Positions 23,601 through 34,399 of a DNA stretch of 64,000 nucleotides are shown piece by piece. Numbering within the stretch: the stretch's first letter is position 1; the number at the start of each line of letters is the position of its first letter. This stretch comes from Heterocephalus glaber (lineage: Eukaryota > Chordata > Mammalia > Rodentia > Bathyergidae). The position numbers and the translations under genes were made by a program. The notes beneath the pieces are model-generated. The model was not told the DNA's origin and ran no database searches. It was given only the letters and a program-made list of their open reading frames with translations. The stretch is taken from the NCBI RefSeq assembly GCF_000247695.1, contig NW_004624743.1, positions 8,969,326-9,033,325 on the forward strand, read 5' to 3'.

Positions 23601-24531
23601 GCTCTCTCATGAGCCAGCACCTTAGGTTGCTAATTACTTAAGTTTATGAAATCATTTCTGACAATCATTCGCTTCGTGAGACTTTGAGCTCTCTCATGAA
23701 CTAGTTTTGCAATGAATATTATTAGGGGAGTTGGGAGCACTAGCATTAAATATTATCATCTTTGAAATCTTATGGATTGCACAATTTTATTGTGTTTTTT
23801 AAAGGGTCTTCCATTAGAAAGTCCCCTGAAAGCACTCAGTTCTCACAGGAAGAGTGTGATGTCATTTGTCAAATGCTAGGGTCTGAGAGAGAAAATGCTG
23901 TTACACTAAACGAGCAAAGAAACAAACAAATAAGCAAGCAATGTGACAAAGTCTCCAGAAAAGTCAGTTCAAAGAGGCTGAAGGGATAGGACTTGAAGGA
24001 AACCAACAAATCTGCATATCTAAGGAGAATGATAACAACATCAGATGAAACAAGTGAATATCAGGATTGAAAAGGCTGCAGGAGTTTGCAAGCAGATGTC
24101 AAAAAGCATGCAAGAAAATGTCAAGAAAAGTATAACAAGCAGCTAAAACTGGTTGCAGAGATTAGGGAGCTAAATATATGCATGATGAGCACACTGCTCT
24201 GGCTTACAGACCCAAGAGCTGCCTCACAAGCAAGAAGGGGAAAAAAGAGCTTCATAAATAATTTCGGTAGATAAAACTGGGGTCACATGTAAACAGAAGT
24301 AGAAAGTAAATAAAGCTTTGCCTGGAACTTTTTCGCAGAATGCCTACATTATCAGATGATGAGAATGTGTTTTTGTTAAGTAGAAATTATAAAATATGCT
24401 AACTCCAATAAGGAAATAGACAGATACCCAGAGGTAATTATTATAGCATCTAATTTTCAGAAACTTACTTTAGTAAATTTTACAAGTAAGAATTAGAACT
24501 TCAGATTGCAGAGTGAGAAATGTCTGATCAT
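20651..24531. other. long unique stretch, no gene recognised
   Basis: Nearly 4 kb with almost no recognisable repeat and no coding signature. Frames at 21326-21565 and 22153-22554 are open but match nothing and lack splice context. The interval 23040-23760 is a candidate for constrained non-coding sequence only because it is repeat-free. Confidence 0.45.
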
Positions 24532-24577
<46 letters not shown>

Positions 24578-24584
24578 GCGCGCA
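24532..24584. repeat. (CA)n(CG)n microsatellite
   Basis: An uninterrupted CA run to about 24573 passes directly into CGCGCGCGC, a Z-DNA-prone composition. Confidence 0.97.
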
Positions 24585-24894
24585 GTCCTTATAGTAGAAA
24601 TATATTTCCTGAACCCCAACCCAAGAATCGTTGTTTAAAGTAATTTTGATGTATCTCGATTGATTCTGATTCCAAAAAATATCACAAGTTTACTCCAGCT
24701 GTCTCTTTCCCTCTGAATCTGTCTTATCTGGAATATTTGTGTTTTCCTCACGCAAACCAGAATCACAAGAGAAATTTAATTTTCATAAGGTTAGAAACAG
24801 ATTTTGTTTAATGACTTGTTACTTAAAGGATTGTTATGAATTAAAAATAATAAAGATTTATCAATTAAAATATGATAGACAAATACATGCACAT
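24585..24894. other. no gene or repeat recognised
   Basis: AT-rich; nothing recognised. Confidence 0.4.
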
Positions 24895-25015
24895 ACAGTA
24901 ATACCTTAGATCATGAACACTTTTGTTGGTAAACAATTCCGTTTGCAAACAGAAACCTATGGCAAAAGTTTACTGTGTTCGCGAACTCCGTATCAGTGAA
25001 CACACTCATCTTCCA
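24895..25015. mobile_element. possible DNA-transposon MITE fragment
   Basis: The segment cagtaataccttagatcatgaacac...gtttgcaaacagaaacctatggcaaaagtttactgtgttcgcgaactccg has the TA-flanked, self-complementary flavour of Tigger-like terminal fragments (ttcgcgaac is itself palindromic). Family not established. Confidence 0.35.
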
Positions 25016-25299
25016 GCATGAACATGAACATGGACATCTTCCCAAGAAGCAGAGAACGGATTAAGTTCATGAAAAAGAAAACAAAAAAACGATACCACTG
25101 TATGCATATTCTCCATGACCCCCTTTGGCACCTTTTTCATGCAATCGGCTTTCTGAAACACCATTCTCATGGTATCATTCCTCTAAAATGTCTCCAATGT
25201 CACCAAATGTGTATGGAATAAAGTCCAAATTGTTCTTTCTGTTCAAGAAATGTCTCTGAACATGTCCTGTAATCCATCCACAATATCAGTTCTGAAACA
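25016..25299. other. unassigned, possibly L2-related
   Basis: The block atggaataaagtccaaattgttc resembles a segment found in L2-class copies. The surrounding sequence is too diverged to assign. Confidence 0.3.
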
Positions 25300-25425
25300 T
25301 AATTTACTTAATCGGCTGGTGTCTGTGCTAAACACTGAAGAAATAAGATGATTAAGATAGCGCCTCAATTCTCAAAGGGATTAGCATCTAGTAGACCAAT
25401 AGCACAAAATAAACAACATAAACTT
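25300..25425 (-). mobile_element. L2 fragment, antisense
   Basis: Block tgtgctaaacactgaagaaataagatgattaagat...gggattagcatctagtagaccaa matches the antisense L2 3' region (tgctaggcactg...ggagcttacagtctagt). Confidence 0.6.
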
Positions 25426-26154
25426 ACTACTTTGGATATTTAATATGCATTTTACTTATGATATTTTCCTGCTTTTAATGCTGTTTTATAATTAAGCAAA
25501 CTCAGCACATCCTTTAAAGCTCATTTACTACCACATCCATCTCCCTTTCAAAAGGACACTTAGACTATGGGTTATTTTCAGAATTCCTGTGGAATTGGTC
25601 ATTGGTACAATTATTTTGGCACGCCTGCTAATTTTAAAGTTTGTCTAATGGAATCAATATTCTCTTCTTTCTCCACTAACAGATGTGACTTTTATTACAA
25701 GAGAAAATATGCCCAACTAAAGAATTGTATTTTCCAACTTGCCTTGGAGACAATGACAAGCAATGAGAAGTAAGCATAAGTACCCAGCTGGGTGTTCAGA
25801 AGTCCCTTAAGGGAACTCGGATGGCTATTGCTCTCCCTTGCCCTCTCCTCACTTCCTCTTTGTTTCCAGAAACACAGGGGTGAAGGTTGGAAAGCCAGTA
25901 GCCATCCTGAATCACACAATAACCCTGAGTGTGAAAACCATGTAACAATCATAGAGGAGGAAACTAAAGATTTTGAATCTGTTAATTTTGAGTCTTACTA
26001 CACCAATGCTTGATGAACACCTACGACTTCATGTATGCAGAAGCGAAATAAAACACTCCTTAGTCTAATCCACTGGTATTTCATTGAGGCAAAAAGAAGA
26101 GTTTCATTTCCCTTTACACAGTACAATTCCTAATAGATTTAGCATTGTTTAGCT
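25426..26154. other. no gene or repeat recognised
   Basis: Overlapping frames on both strands around 25695-26013 show no domain; treated as non-coding. Confidence 0.45.
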
Positions 26155-26560
26155 AAATCTTGAATTCAGTTATTAACAAAATACTTGTTGCTCACCAGAT
26201 GTTTGTTATATACCAGATATTTTGTTCTGTATTGATGGCACAAAAACAAAGGAGAAATGGCCCTTGCCTTCCAGCAACTCCCAAGTGCAGTGGGAAAGTA
26301 AACAAGAAAAAGCAATTAGTAGAATGCAACTGTGGAAAGAGGTAATGTCAGGTGGTGCATACTGGGAGAGCATCCTCAGAAACTCCTCAGAGGGAATGAC
26401 ACTCGAGGCAAGTCCTGGAGGCATCCAGAGTTGTACTATAAAAGGAGGGAAAAGGAACATAGAGATATGGAGCTGAACAGGTGGGCAGAATATGACATGC
26501 TTTTTGATGCTGTGTCTAGGAAATTAGGGCTCTCAGGACGCTCAGAAGAAAATGAAGAAT
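26155..26560 (-). mobile_element. L2 fragment, antisense, longer copy
   Basis: Starts with aaatacttgttgctcaccagatg...ccagatattttgttctgtattgatgg, continues with cccttgccttccagcaactcccaag, and extends into ctcctcagagggaatgacactcgaggcaagtcctgg, matching the order of antisense L2. The clashing plus-strand frames over 26222-26583 are chance openings in this repeat. Confidence 0.6.
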
Positions 26561-26689
26561 TTTCAAGAGAAGGGGCAAAATGAGAGTCACGTTTAGGACA
26601 CATCTATGCAGGAGTTGTTTGTAGAAAATTTGAATATAAGATCATTTAGAAGGCTATTGAGCAAACCAAACTGTTAAACAAGAGAACCT

Positions 26690-26782
26690 GGGGCCGTGGG
26701 TATAGCTCAATGATACAGCACCTGCCTAGCATTGCAAGGCTCTGGGTTTGAACCCTAGCACCATCAAGAAAGACAAAAAAAT
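26690..26782 (+). mobile_element. ID-type SINE, plus
   Basis: The tRNA-like head gggccgtgggtatagctcaatgata has an A box (TAGCTCAATGA) and a B box (GGTTTGAACCC), then agcaccatc and a short A-rich tail. It is more diverged than the other ID copies here and no flanking duplication is evident, so it is older. Confidence 0.85.
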
Positions 26783-28946
26783 TCAGGTCAAGGAAAAGAA
26801 ATGAAAATTATTTTTTAAGCAATGTAATTGATAGTATTTCATGTGTATTCAATGCAGAGGATACTGGATTTAGAAGTAGTAGATAGAGTCAGGTACAATT
26901 CAGGCTTCTGGCTTCCAAAAGAAAGGAAGTGGCATTAAATAAGACAGGGAAGACAAGAGGAAAAGACCCACTGAAGGTTATAAGAAAATGAAAATTTTAG
27001 ATTTGCACAGAATGATCTTGCAGGGGTAAAAGATAGCCAAGTGGGCGTCTATTGTAGGTGGTTATATATAACCACAGAGTTGAGGAGTGAGGTCTAGGCT
27101 GAATTTCTGTGTGATCGGCATCTCTATGATGGTGAAGCCATGCTTACAGGCGAAACCACTCAGAGGATGAGAGTTACAAGAATAGACTTCTGTTAAAAGC
27201 ATCACCTTTTAACAGACCAGCAAGGGACAAAAACATCACGAGGGAGACAGACTGTCCAGAGATAAAGGAAATCAAGAAAGAATGGTGAATTGAATGCTAA
27301 GAAAGAAAAAGTTTCAAAATGTGGAGAGAGGTCAATGTTAAACGTTGCAGATCAGTTAAGTATTGCAATGCCTAAAGTTTTAAAGAGAACTTTAAAAGAG
27401 CATATTATTTTTGGCTGAAAATTCAGGTAGAGCTGTTTCAAAGATTTGTAGAGCAAGACCCAAACTGGAGTGGACTGAATAATAAGTTGGACATAGATGT
27501 TCTATAGTTCAATCATTCCCCTGTATATCACATCTTGTATGCTCAATTAAGCTTTGAGTTCCTAGCGGGCAGATTTTTTTCATGTTTTTTCTATCCTATT
27601 TATGTATCATTTAATATAATATATATATGTGTATATACAGTTTAATAGACATATATAGATGTATTTATGTATATGCATATTAACAAATGTATATATTGAT
27701 ACTTAATCTACATACATAAAAGTACCTGCAAAAGCACTAAAAACTAAGGTTGATCTGACAAACATACTAATCCAGATCTTTGGGTATCCAGTTCTGCTTT
27801 GATACCAGACAGCAGTGACACTATCATTTTGTTCCTTTCTCGGGAGTCTTCTAAGCAATATCCAACCTGTTTTTCCTATAGTCCTTTGTGTAAACCAAGC
27901 GTGCAGCTGATGTTTCTCTTTGCTTCCAAACATTTATTTTCTGCTTTTGTATCTGCATTTTCCTTCCTCCTCAACTCAGATCGTGAGCATCCTGCCTCCA
28001 ACAGCTGGCATTTATAGAGCTATAAGTTCCCGTAACTTCTACAGGAGCTCTGCATGCTTGAGCATGCCAAATTGAGCCCTCAAGCTATTCTGCAAATAAT
28101 TTCTACAGTAAATTTCATTTGTAATGACCTGAAGTGGAGTTTGCATCATTTAGGAAAAGTTATATCTTCTCACAGAGCTCTCTTCTTGCAATGTTAAATG
28201 CAAATTTTACTCATGCAATTAGTATACATATGGAATTTATGGCACAAAAAGTGTAACTGATTAAAACAAACTGAATCACTTTAAACGGCACTAAAGCACA
28301 AGCATACTTTTGTTTAGAAAACCTCTTATTTATCTTATCATGACTTTCAGTTTAGGGTTCTTTCTAACCACGATATGGTGTGTTTGGGGCTTTGGTTGTC
28401 TTTTTTGGCATTTCTCACTCAGAACACCTGTGTAAGATGGGTTCCTTGACTCCATAAACAGCTTGCAGGGTAAGAATTTATTATTCAATGAATCTTATTC
28501 ATGCTGTTTAAATGAAAGGAGGAGTATGGCTAATGGTTTCTTCGGCTTAGTAACTGGAATATTTTATAGTTTCATCTAACTTTTATCTTTCTCCATCTGT
28601 TTAAGTGGCTATATTCCTCTCTAGTTGAAAATTTCAAGGCCATTCGCTAATATGGCATCCAAAGATCTTGCAGTACTCCTTATTCTGCCCCTTTCCCAGA
28701 TTCCCCAAACTCCAGTGTTTCCCAAAACTAACTGAACTCATGAAAGAGGAAGAAGTGTTGAAAGAATGAAAATGGAGAGTGGACAGACAACTATTTTGCA
28801 AGGAAATTCAATCTAAGTCAACTCGGTCACCGTGGTTTTACACACTCTTGCATTGATAATCTTCCTCACAGTTTGAAATTTCTGGATTCTCCTCATTGGT
28901 GTCCAATAGCACTGCCAATCACTCTTGTTACTTCTTCTATTTGGCG
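26783..28946. other. no gene recognised; minor AT repeats
   Basis: Mostly unclassified sequence with an AT-rich low-complexity run (TATA/TATG units) at about 27612-27700. No coding signal. Confidence 0.45.
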
Positions 28947-28955
28947 TATTATTTA

Positions 28956-29053
28956 GCTTTCTTTAGTTTCTTTTTCTGGTACCAGGGATCAAACTCGGGA
29001 ACTTGTGCTTGCGAAGCAGGCGCCAGAACCACTGAGCTAAATCCCTGGCCCCA
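28956..29053 (-). mobile_element. ID-type SINE with 9-bp TSD, antisense
   Basis: On the minus strand: ggccagggatttagctcagtggttctggcgcctgc, then a B box (GTTTGATCC), then ggtacc and an A-rich tail. TATTATTTA is present at 28947-28955 and 29054-29062. The CpGs in the head are preserved, suggesting a fairly recent insertion. Confidence 0.9.
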
Positions 29054-29062
29054 TATTATTTA

Positions 29063-30345
29063 TTCTGTGACTCATGGGATCCATGACCTATAATATTCTT
29101 AGTAAACCAGGAAATTGCAAGCATTAAACCTGGCTGTTTGTATTTTCTTTTAAGAGACTAAGGAAAGATAACGTAGGAGGTTGTTCCACCTTCACCTTCA
29201 TAGAGCACTTCTAGTTCCTCTTTCCACCAAGAAGGAACTGTCACTCAAAGACCATGATGTGCTAGTTGAATCTCTGATCTTGCAACTGTCATTCCGAGAC
29301 TTGAATCCATCATGAGGGATGGAGGTGGAGGTGGGTGAGGGAAGAAACTGCTTTCTAACATTTGCCAATTTCCATGAAATAAATACTTCCATCCAGGTAA
29401 ACTTCAGTTGAACAAGAGTTTATGACCTAGGTCCCTCATTTTTTGAACCTGCATCAATTGATATCCAATAGCCTTTAGCTAGCTCTTCCCCACCCCTGCC
29501 AAAGGAACTTATGTAAAAATAATGAAGAGCAATAATACATACTGTTCACTTTCTACCCTGCTCATCACTGATTTCCATTACTGAACTGTAGGCTCTTATA
29601 ACTTTGCCCAGTCTAGGCTAGTTCTAGGCAAACTTGTCAGGTGGGTGAGACTTACCCAGTGGGCCCCTTACTCTGTCTTTGGTTTGCCCACCTTCTCATC
29701 CCTTTGCTATTCCTCGCCATGCCAAGGCTAGGATCGGCCTGTGATTTAACAACACTACAAAATACTCTCAACACTGTTCCAAGTGCCGGCCCAACTTTGC
29801 ATTCACAAATTATCCAATCAGGTTATGCAGCAAAGACACAGGGGACTCAGTGGGCACATTTCCTGAGTGGTCTGAAATGGTGAGGGTGATGATTTGAACA
29901 GACTAGCTTAACTTTGAATAGTGATTCGGTGGTACTACCAGATACTGGGAGAGCCACAGAGCTTTGATGCTTCTCGTGTCACTTCTCAAAGTTTGTGTGA
30001 CCTATTAGTCAAAATCTCTCCAAAACAAGCTGGAAAACTCAAGGGGGTAGAGAACATTATCTTGCTTGGTTTATCTTGCTCATCATTTCTGTGTTTCCCA
30101 AGGCATTTCTTCCAGGAGGAAAGAACCAAGTCATGGTCCCTGACTGTTCAAACTTCCCCTGTTCTCCCATGCCTCCGTTTCCTCACTCTGTGTTGACTCC
30201 TGATCATCTTCTCATCTGGTAGTCCTTTCCTTACTTTCTCATAGTTTTTTTTCCCACCAAAATTGGTGTTTTCAAATAGATTCCCTTAATTTTTATCCCA
30301 TTGTATCTCACCTTCATTCTAATTTCATTAATTCTCTATATAATG
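29063..30345. other. no gene or repeat recognised
   Basis: Apparently unique sequence. Frames at 29641-29883 and 29921-30196 are open but unrecognised. Confidence 0.45.
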
Positions 30346-30349
30346 CTTG

Positions 30350-30490
30350 CCTTACCCACTAGCGATCTGGAGCAAGTTATTTCAACACTGTGCTTTAGTT
30401 TCATCATCTGTAAAGTGGGAGACAGTAATATGCACACATAGAGTTACCGTGGCAATTACCGAAGTTAATAGGGGAAATTCATGGAAAACG
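30350..30490 (+). mobile_element. MIR, plus
   Basis: Block gatctggagcaagttatttcaacactgtgctttagtttcatcatctgtaaagtgggag is the MIR core, followed by the atagagttaccgtggcaattaccgaagttaatag 3' part. Confidence 0.8.
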
Positions 30491-30609
30491 GCAACTGCAT
30501 TTATAGTAATTTTGCAAGAAACATCAGCTTTTATTACTAAGAGTCATGTCTGGTACTTTAGCTCTCATCCAACTCTTAGCTCTTTAAAAGAAAAGAGACC
30601 ATGTCTGCT

Positions 30610-30685
30610 TGTATCTTGAGCCTCTTTTTCTTACCTGGCCTATGGCAAAGTCTTAATACATATTTATTGACTAATGCATACTATT
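30610..30685 (+). mobile_element. L2 3' end, plus
   Basis: Block tgagcctctttttcttacctggcctatggcaaagtcttaatacatatttattgac matches the L2 3' end (ccagcacctagcacagtgcct...caataaatatttgtt). Confidence 0.5.
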
Positions 30686-30707
30686 TGATAATTTTTGCCT
30701 AGTTGTT

Positions 30708-30790
30708 GCATATATATATATATATAGTATATATTGTGTGTATATATATATATATACACATACATATATATATGGTATATTATATATACT
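30708..30790. repeat. (TA)n-rich low-complexity tract
   Basis: TA runs interrupted by GTGTG and CACATACA units; strand-slippage repeat. Confidence 0.9.
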
Positions 30791-31864
30791 ACAAGAGATG
30801 TACACAGGAATAACAGTAATGAACAAATGGAGCGGTTAATGGTTTTAATGCTGGATGAACTACATTCATTGAGTTCTCATAATATTTTCCTTTTGTTCCC
30901 TCCAGTATCAGTGGTAGCATCCAAATAAGGTCTGTCAGAGCAACAACTACATTAGCTTCATGTATTTAAATGTCAAATAGCTTTTCAGTGCAGTGAACAA
31001 TAATGGCAACAATAGTAAAGCTGGTGATGGTAGTAAACTGCTTAAACAAGAATTATGCACACATACTGGGTTGCCTATTGCAGCCTGGGAAATGAAGCAT
31101 GGCTGGTGTTGAGAGATGGAAAGTCATTCTTCTATTAAACTAAGGATGTTCTGAAGTCACTGCAACAAGTAAAAATGAGTAAGATGAATAAAATGAAAAA
31201 TCTGAAACTCAAAGTCCTCCACATTGAGATAATGTTTTAAATAAGCATTGTGAGATATCTAGTCCACATAGATTACTATAATGAGGGCACTTATAATCAC
31301 CAGTACCAGTAAAGGTAAATTAGAGACTTGATCCTAGCCGAGACAACAATCTTTATTTTGGATTTCAAAGGGCTTCAAATTCCTATTAATCTATGATGTA
31401 GTTCTATTGATAACTAGTACTATTATAATAGAGAAGAAAAAACTACAGAAGACAAACAAGAGGGAAACGAGTCAAGACTATCAAAAAAGAGAGCTGGAAA
31501 ATTTTGACCTCAACATCTTTTCTAAAATGTGAAACAAAGCAAGTTTTGGTATCAATGTCACATCATTCCTTCTAGCAAAATATTTTTATATTGCAAATAT
31601 TTGCACAGTAACCTATGCAACAGTAAACTATGCAGTAGCTCGCATGGTAAGCTATTACACTACTGAGTGCTAGGGTAAATGCTTACAAATTATGGATGGG
31701 TTGAGCCATATGTGTATAAGTATTATTTAATTATGAATCTACCGTGATTACAGTACACTTTCATATTTTGATTCAATGTCAAATTAAGCTTTCCTTTGGG
31801 TCAAAGTGCTATGATTACCAATGTAGCACTACTGCAGGCTAGATATTGTCTTTAGTTTACTCCA
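30791..31864. other. no gene or repeat recognised
   Basis: AT-rich unclassified sequence. Confidence 0.45.
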
Positions 31865-32030
31865 GAATTCTATAAAGTAGACATCAATAGTATTTTTTCT
31901 TGCAGTTGAAGACTGAGGCTCAGAGAGCCCAAGAAATTGCACAGCTTTGGGCTTTGAATGTACATGAATTCTACCTCCAAAGCAAACAGGCTTCACCCTT
32001 GCAATCCACTGTCTGTCAGTAATATTGCTT
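31865..32030 (-). mobile_element. MIR, antisense
   Basis: Block gttgaagactgaggctcagagagcccaagaaattgcacagctt is the antisense MIR core, with cttcacccttgcaatccactg at its 5' end. Confidence 0.8.
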
Positions 32031-32044
32031 GCTAAATCAGGCTG

Positions 32045-32240
32045 ATTGTTTATTATGTACTGTGTGCTCTAAACACATTACATTATTGACATTCACAAGA
32101 AGTCTGTGATATAGACAGACGAGAAATTCAGAGAGAAAAAGCCACTTTTTCATAGCATAAACTAGTAAGTGGCGAGGGTAAGATTTAATGCAGGAGGGTT
32201 TGTGGCTCTGACACTGGTAAACACCACATCATGCTCCCTC
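32045..32240 (-). mobile_element. MIR, antisense (second copy)
   Basis: Block ttattatgtactgtgtgctctaaacac...cacaagaagtctgtgatatagacag, then tagtaagtggcgagggtaagattt, then catcatgctccc, covers nearly the full antisense MIR. It lies head-to-tail with the previous MIR in the same orientation. Confidence 0.8.
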
Positions 32241-32816
32241 CACCTGAAATCAGGGCTCCTCTTATATGAACAAGGCACATTACTACACAAACACTGAATC
32301 TTTCGTCAGGAGGGGCCGTGCACTCTTCATTCAACATGAAGCAGAAAGAAGCTGGGTCTCTCAGTAAGGTTATGTAAATAGGACAGAAGTCCCAGTAGAA
32401 CTTTCCAGAAAATACTCAAATTGAAGTATTGAATATTTTCTCTGTTCACCAAGTCTCCTGCCCCTTTATACATAATTCATGATACAAAAGTTGAATGACT
32501 CAACAGGAAAAAACAACCGAGGACCAGCATGGGTGCGGACCTCAGTAGGCAACTCATGGCTGAGAGTTTCAAACAAACTCTCTCCATTATAACTTGAAGA
32601 AAACATGTTTAGATTGTTTTAAAAGTTTAAGGTTATGCAATACAAACATGTACTGATAAAAAAAATTAAAACTAAAAAAGAATTTAAAGATAAAAGTTCA
32701 AGGAAGATTTATACATGATTGAAATAGAAAATAAATATCATGCAAAAAATTAAAAGCAACTCAACAATATTAAACATAGAAATGAAGGTTGGAGAGAAAT
32801 AAATATTTAATAAAAA
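32241..32816. other. A-rich sequence, no gene
   Basis: Increasingly A-rich towards 32816. It could be decayed L1 but I cannot align it. Its last bases, and the duplication at 32817-32826, are the insertion target of the retrogene. Confidence 0.4.
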
Positions 32817-32879
32817 GGTAAAAGAAGCTCTGACCGATTCGTGTTTCCGGTGGCTGCTCCTGTCTTGTGGTCTGGCGGG

Positions 32880-33527
32880 ATGAAGGACTCTGTGCTCTTG
32901 TGTGGGTCCCTCCTCCTCTCTCTGTTGGTTTGGAAATCTTGTGGACTTGAACCAGCAGTGACTTCAATGTGTACTGAGGATTGGTTGTTAGCCAGAATGA
33001 AAAGATGGCCCTTTGATAATGGCACAGAAGTTAGAACTGAAGATATACACCTGGGAGCCAACTCTTCCGTCACAAGGGTGTTATCACTCAGCTATGAGTT
33101 TTCTTATCCTGTCACTTCTTGTGGGATCAATAAAATTGTGTTCCAAAAGAACGACGTTTTCCTGTTATCTGAGATCCAGTACAGATCAGCACAGGGCGGT
33201 ACCCGTACATTTCAGGTGTTTTGCTTGGCAAAGAGGGTTAGATTCTCATCCGTGGTGCCGTTTCGAATGAGAGGGGATACTGTCAACCCCCCGAGTGGTA
33301 ACTCTCAAAGGACAAAAGAAGAAAATCAGCCGCCAGTTTTCAGACAAAGTAATGTACGTGAGCCTAGCTTTGTCTGTTTTAACAAGGACAGACTACCTGG
33401 GAATTACTGGGTTGATAACGTCTGCAGTACGACTTCCTCTCCCCCGCCAAGATGCAGAAGCCAAGTAGTTCAGAGCTGCCTGGGGCCTTGTTTCAGAAAT
33501 GTTCTTGTTCAGTGTGATCGAAGATGA
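32880..33527 (+). CDS. oocyte-secreted protein / PLAC1-like retrogene, intact 215-aa ORF
   Basis: The predicted product is a secreted, cysteine-rich protein of the PLAC1/OOSP family, whose members carry a ZP-N-like fold and are made in oocytes or placenta. Residues 1-22 are a signal peptide (hydrophobic core LLLSLLVW at 11-18). The family core follows: C31-T-E-D-W at 31-35, the H-L-G block at 57-59, Y-E-F then C81-G at 72-82, S-E-I-Q-Y at 97-101 and C115. A longer C-terminal region adds C166, C182, C192, C200, C204 and C212. N-glycosylation sequons lie at N47 and N61. The start chosen is the ATG at 32880, with purine at -3; reading on from a GTG at 32841 adds 13 residues and would bury the signal peptide. 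There is no internal stop or frameshift. Length is close to that of OOSP1-type proteins (about 200 aa), but which paralogue is the parent is unproven. Expression is unknown. Confidence 0.82.
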   Translation: MKDSVLLCGSLLLSLLVWKSCGLEPAVTSMCTEDWLLARMKRWPFDNGTEVRTEDIHLGANSSVTRVLSLSYEFSYPVTSCGINKIVFQKNDVFLLSEIQYRSAQGGTRTFQVFCLAKRVRFSSVVPFRMRGDTVNPPSGNSQRTKEENQPPVFRQSNVREPSFVCFNKDRLPGNYWVDNVCSTTSSPPPRCRSQVVQSCLGPCFRNVLVQCDRR

Positions 33528-33662
33528 GCAGCGACCTGCTACCCATTTACAAGCCTCCTAGGATTTCGGATGGTGTGCATCTAAATGGGAAACTTAAAAT
33601 TTTAAATGTGTTAAATATAATTGAAAGGGATATTCTAACTTTGTACGTGAAGTCAAGTTCAT

Positions 33663-33668
33663 AATAAA
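33663..33668 (+). terminator. polyadenylation signal AATAAA of the retrocopy
   Basis: Canonical hexamer 136 bases after the stop codon and 14 bases before the genomic poly(A) tract, so it is the signal used in the parent mRNA. Confidence 0.85.
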
Positions 33669-33701
33669 GCTGTGCCTGTATGAAAAAAAATGGTAAAAGA
33701 A

Positions 33702-34399
33702 ATAAAACATAGGAGGTACAATAGGTAAAACATATCTAGATCCATAGAAGACTAGCATAAACAGAGAAAAGTAAATGTTTAAAAAAGAGAAAAAACTAAA
33801 TTATATTTATATTACAATGTATATGTCTATATCCATATCTATGTTGTTTTTCTGAAGAAGAAAAAAAGAATAAATGTATCTGAATCAGGTGTGTGAAATA
33901 CTGAAGCAAGAAATGCTTGAAGTTTTATATTAGAATGTTCAACTCTGCCTTAAGGGAAAAATGATATGAATCAACCAATACCATGGCATGTCCTGGACCC
34001 ATTACTGGACTTTCAGAATAGAAAAATGAATCCTATAGCTGGCTTTTAGATTTCTTCTTCCCCACCCTTCCACTCCACCCCTGTAGGCCCTGGCCTTGGG
34101 GAAGAGTTACAGGTGCCCACAGCAAGAATCTGAGAGCCCCCGCATTGGGACAGTAGATGGGAAGAAAATGTGTCCAGTGTGCTAGTTGACTTTCATAGTA
34201 TGAAGTTTGTTGCAAATATCTCTTTTCTTTCTAAACAATTTTGATTTCACAAATAAAAACCACTGATTCTAGACAAAGAAAACAAATAAGATAAATACTC
34301 TATTTGAGAAAAATAGTGGATTGCTAAGAGAAAAAGGAGGTGGCCATTTTTTAAATTTTCCAACATATTGTCTTTTAATAATTAAGGCAGCAAATATTT
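33702..34399. other. no gene recognised; GC-richer patch
   Basis: A-rich sequence with an island of different composition at about 34040-34150 (C-rich, few A runs) that I cannot assign to a repeat family. Confidence 0.4.

Larger units (their letters stand above)
32827..33690 (+). mobile_element. processed retrocopy of a PLAC1/OOSP-family mRNA
   Basis: The whole unit behaves as a reverse-transcribed mRNA. It has a short 5' UTR (32827-32879), an uninterrupted reading frame, a 3' UTR of about 155 bp with AATAAA at 33663-33668, and a poly(A) tract at 33683-33690 starting 14 bases after the signal, all bracketed by a 10-bp duplication. By eye it holds about two dozen CpG dinucleotides, against very few in equal lengths of flanking desert. 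That points to a recent insertion, to selection, or to both. No promoter-like sequence is evident in the AT-rich upstream flank, and transcription would have to be acquired locally. Confidence 0.88.
32817..33701. repeat. 10-bp target-site duplication of the retrocopy
   Basis: GGTAAAAGAA occurs at 32817-32826 immediately before the retrocopy's first base and at 33692-33701 immediately after its poly(A). The upstream copy is preceded by taataaaaa, an acceptable L1 endonuclease nick site (A-rich, close to TT/AAAA), so the real duplication may extend a few A residues further. Confidence 0.88.

Noticed and set aside
26690..26782. Possible tRNA gene (A and B boxes present)
   Set aside because: No cloverleaf with acceptor stem closure, and the A-rich tail and family resemblance show it is an ID SINE.
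32841..32879. N-terminal extension of the OOSP-like protein from GTG
   Set aside because: A GTG start is unlikely in a mammal, and the downstream ATG places a signal peptide at the N-terminus.
33013..33270. Alternative-frame ORF overlapping the OOSP-like CDS
   Set aside because: A shadow frame with no signal peptide or family match.
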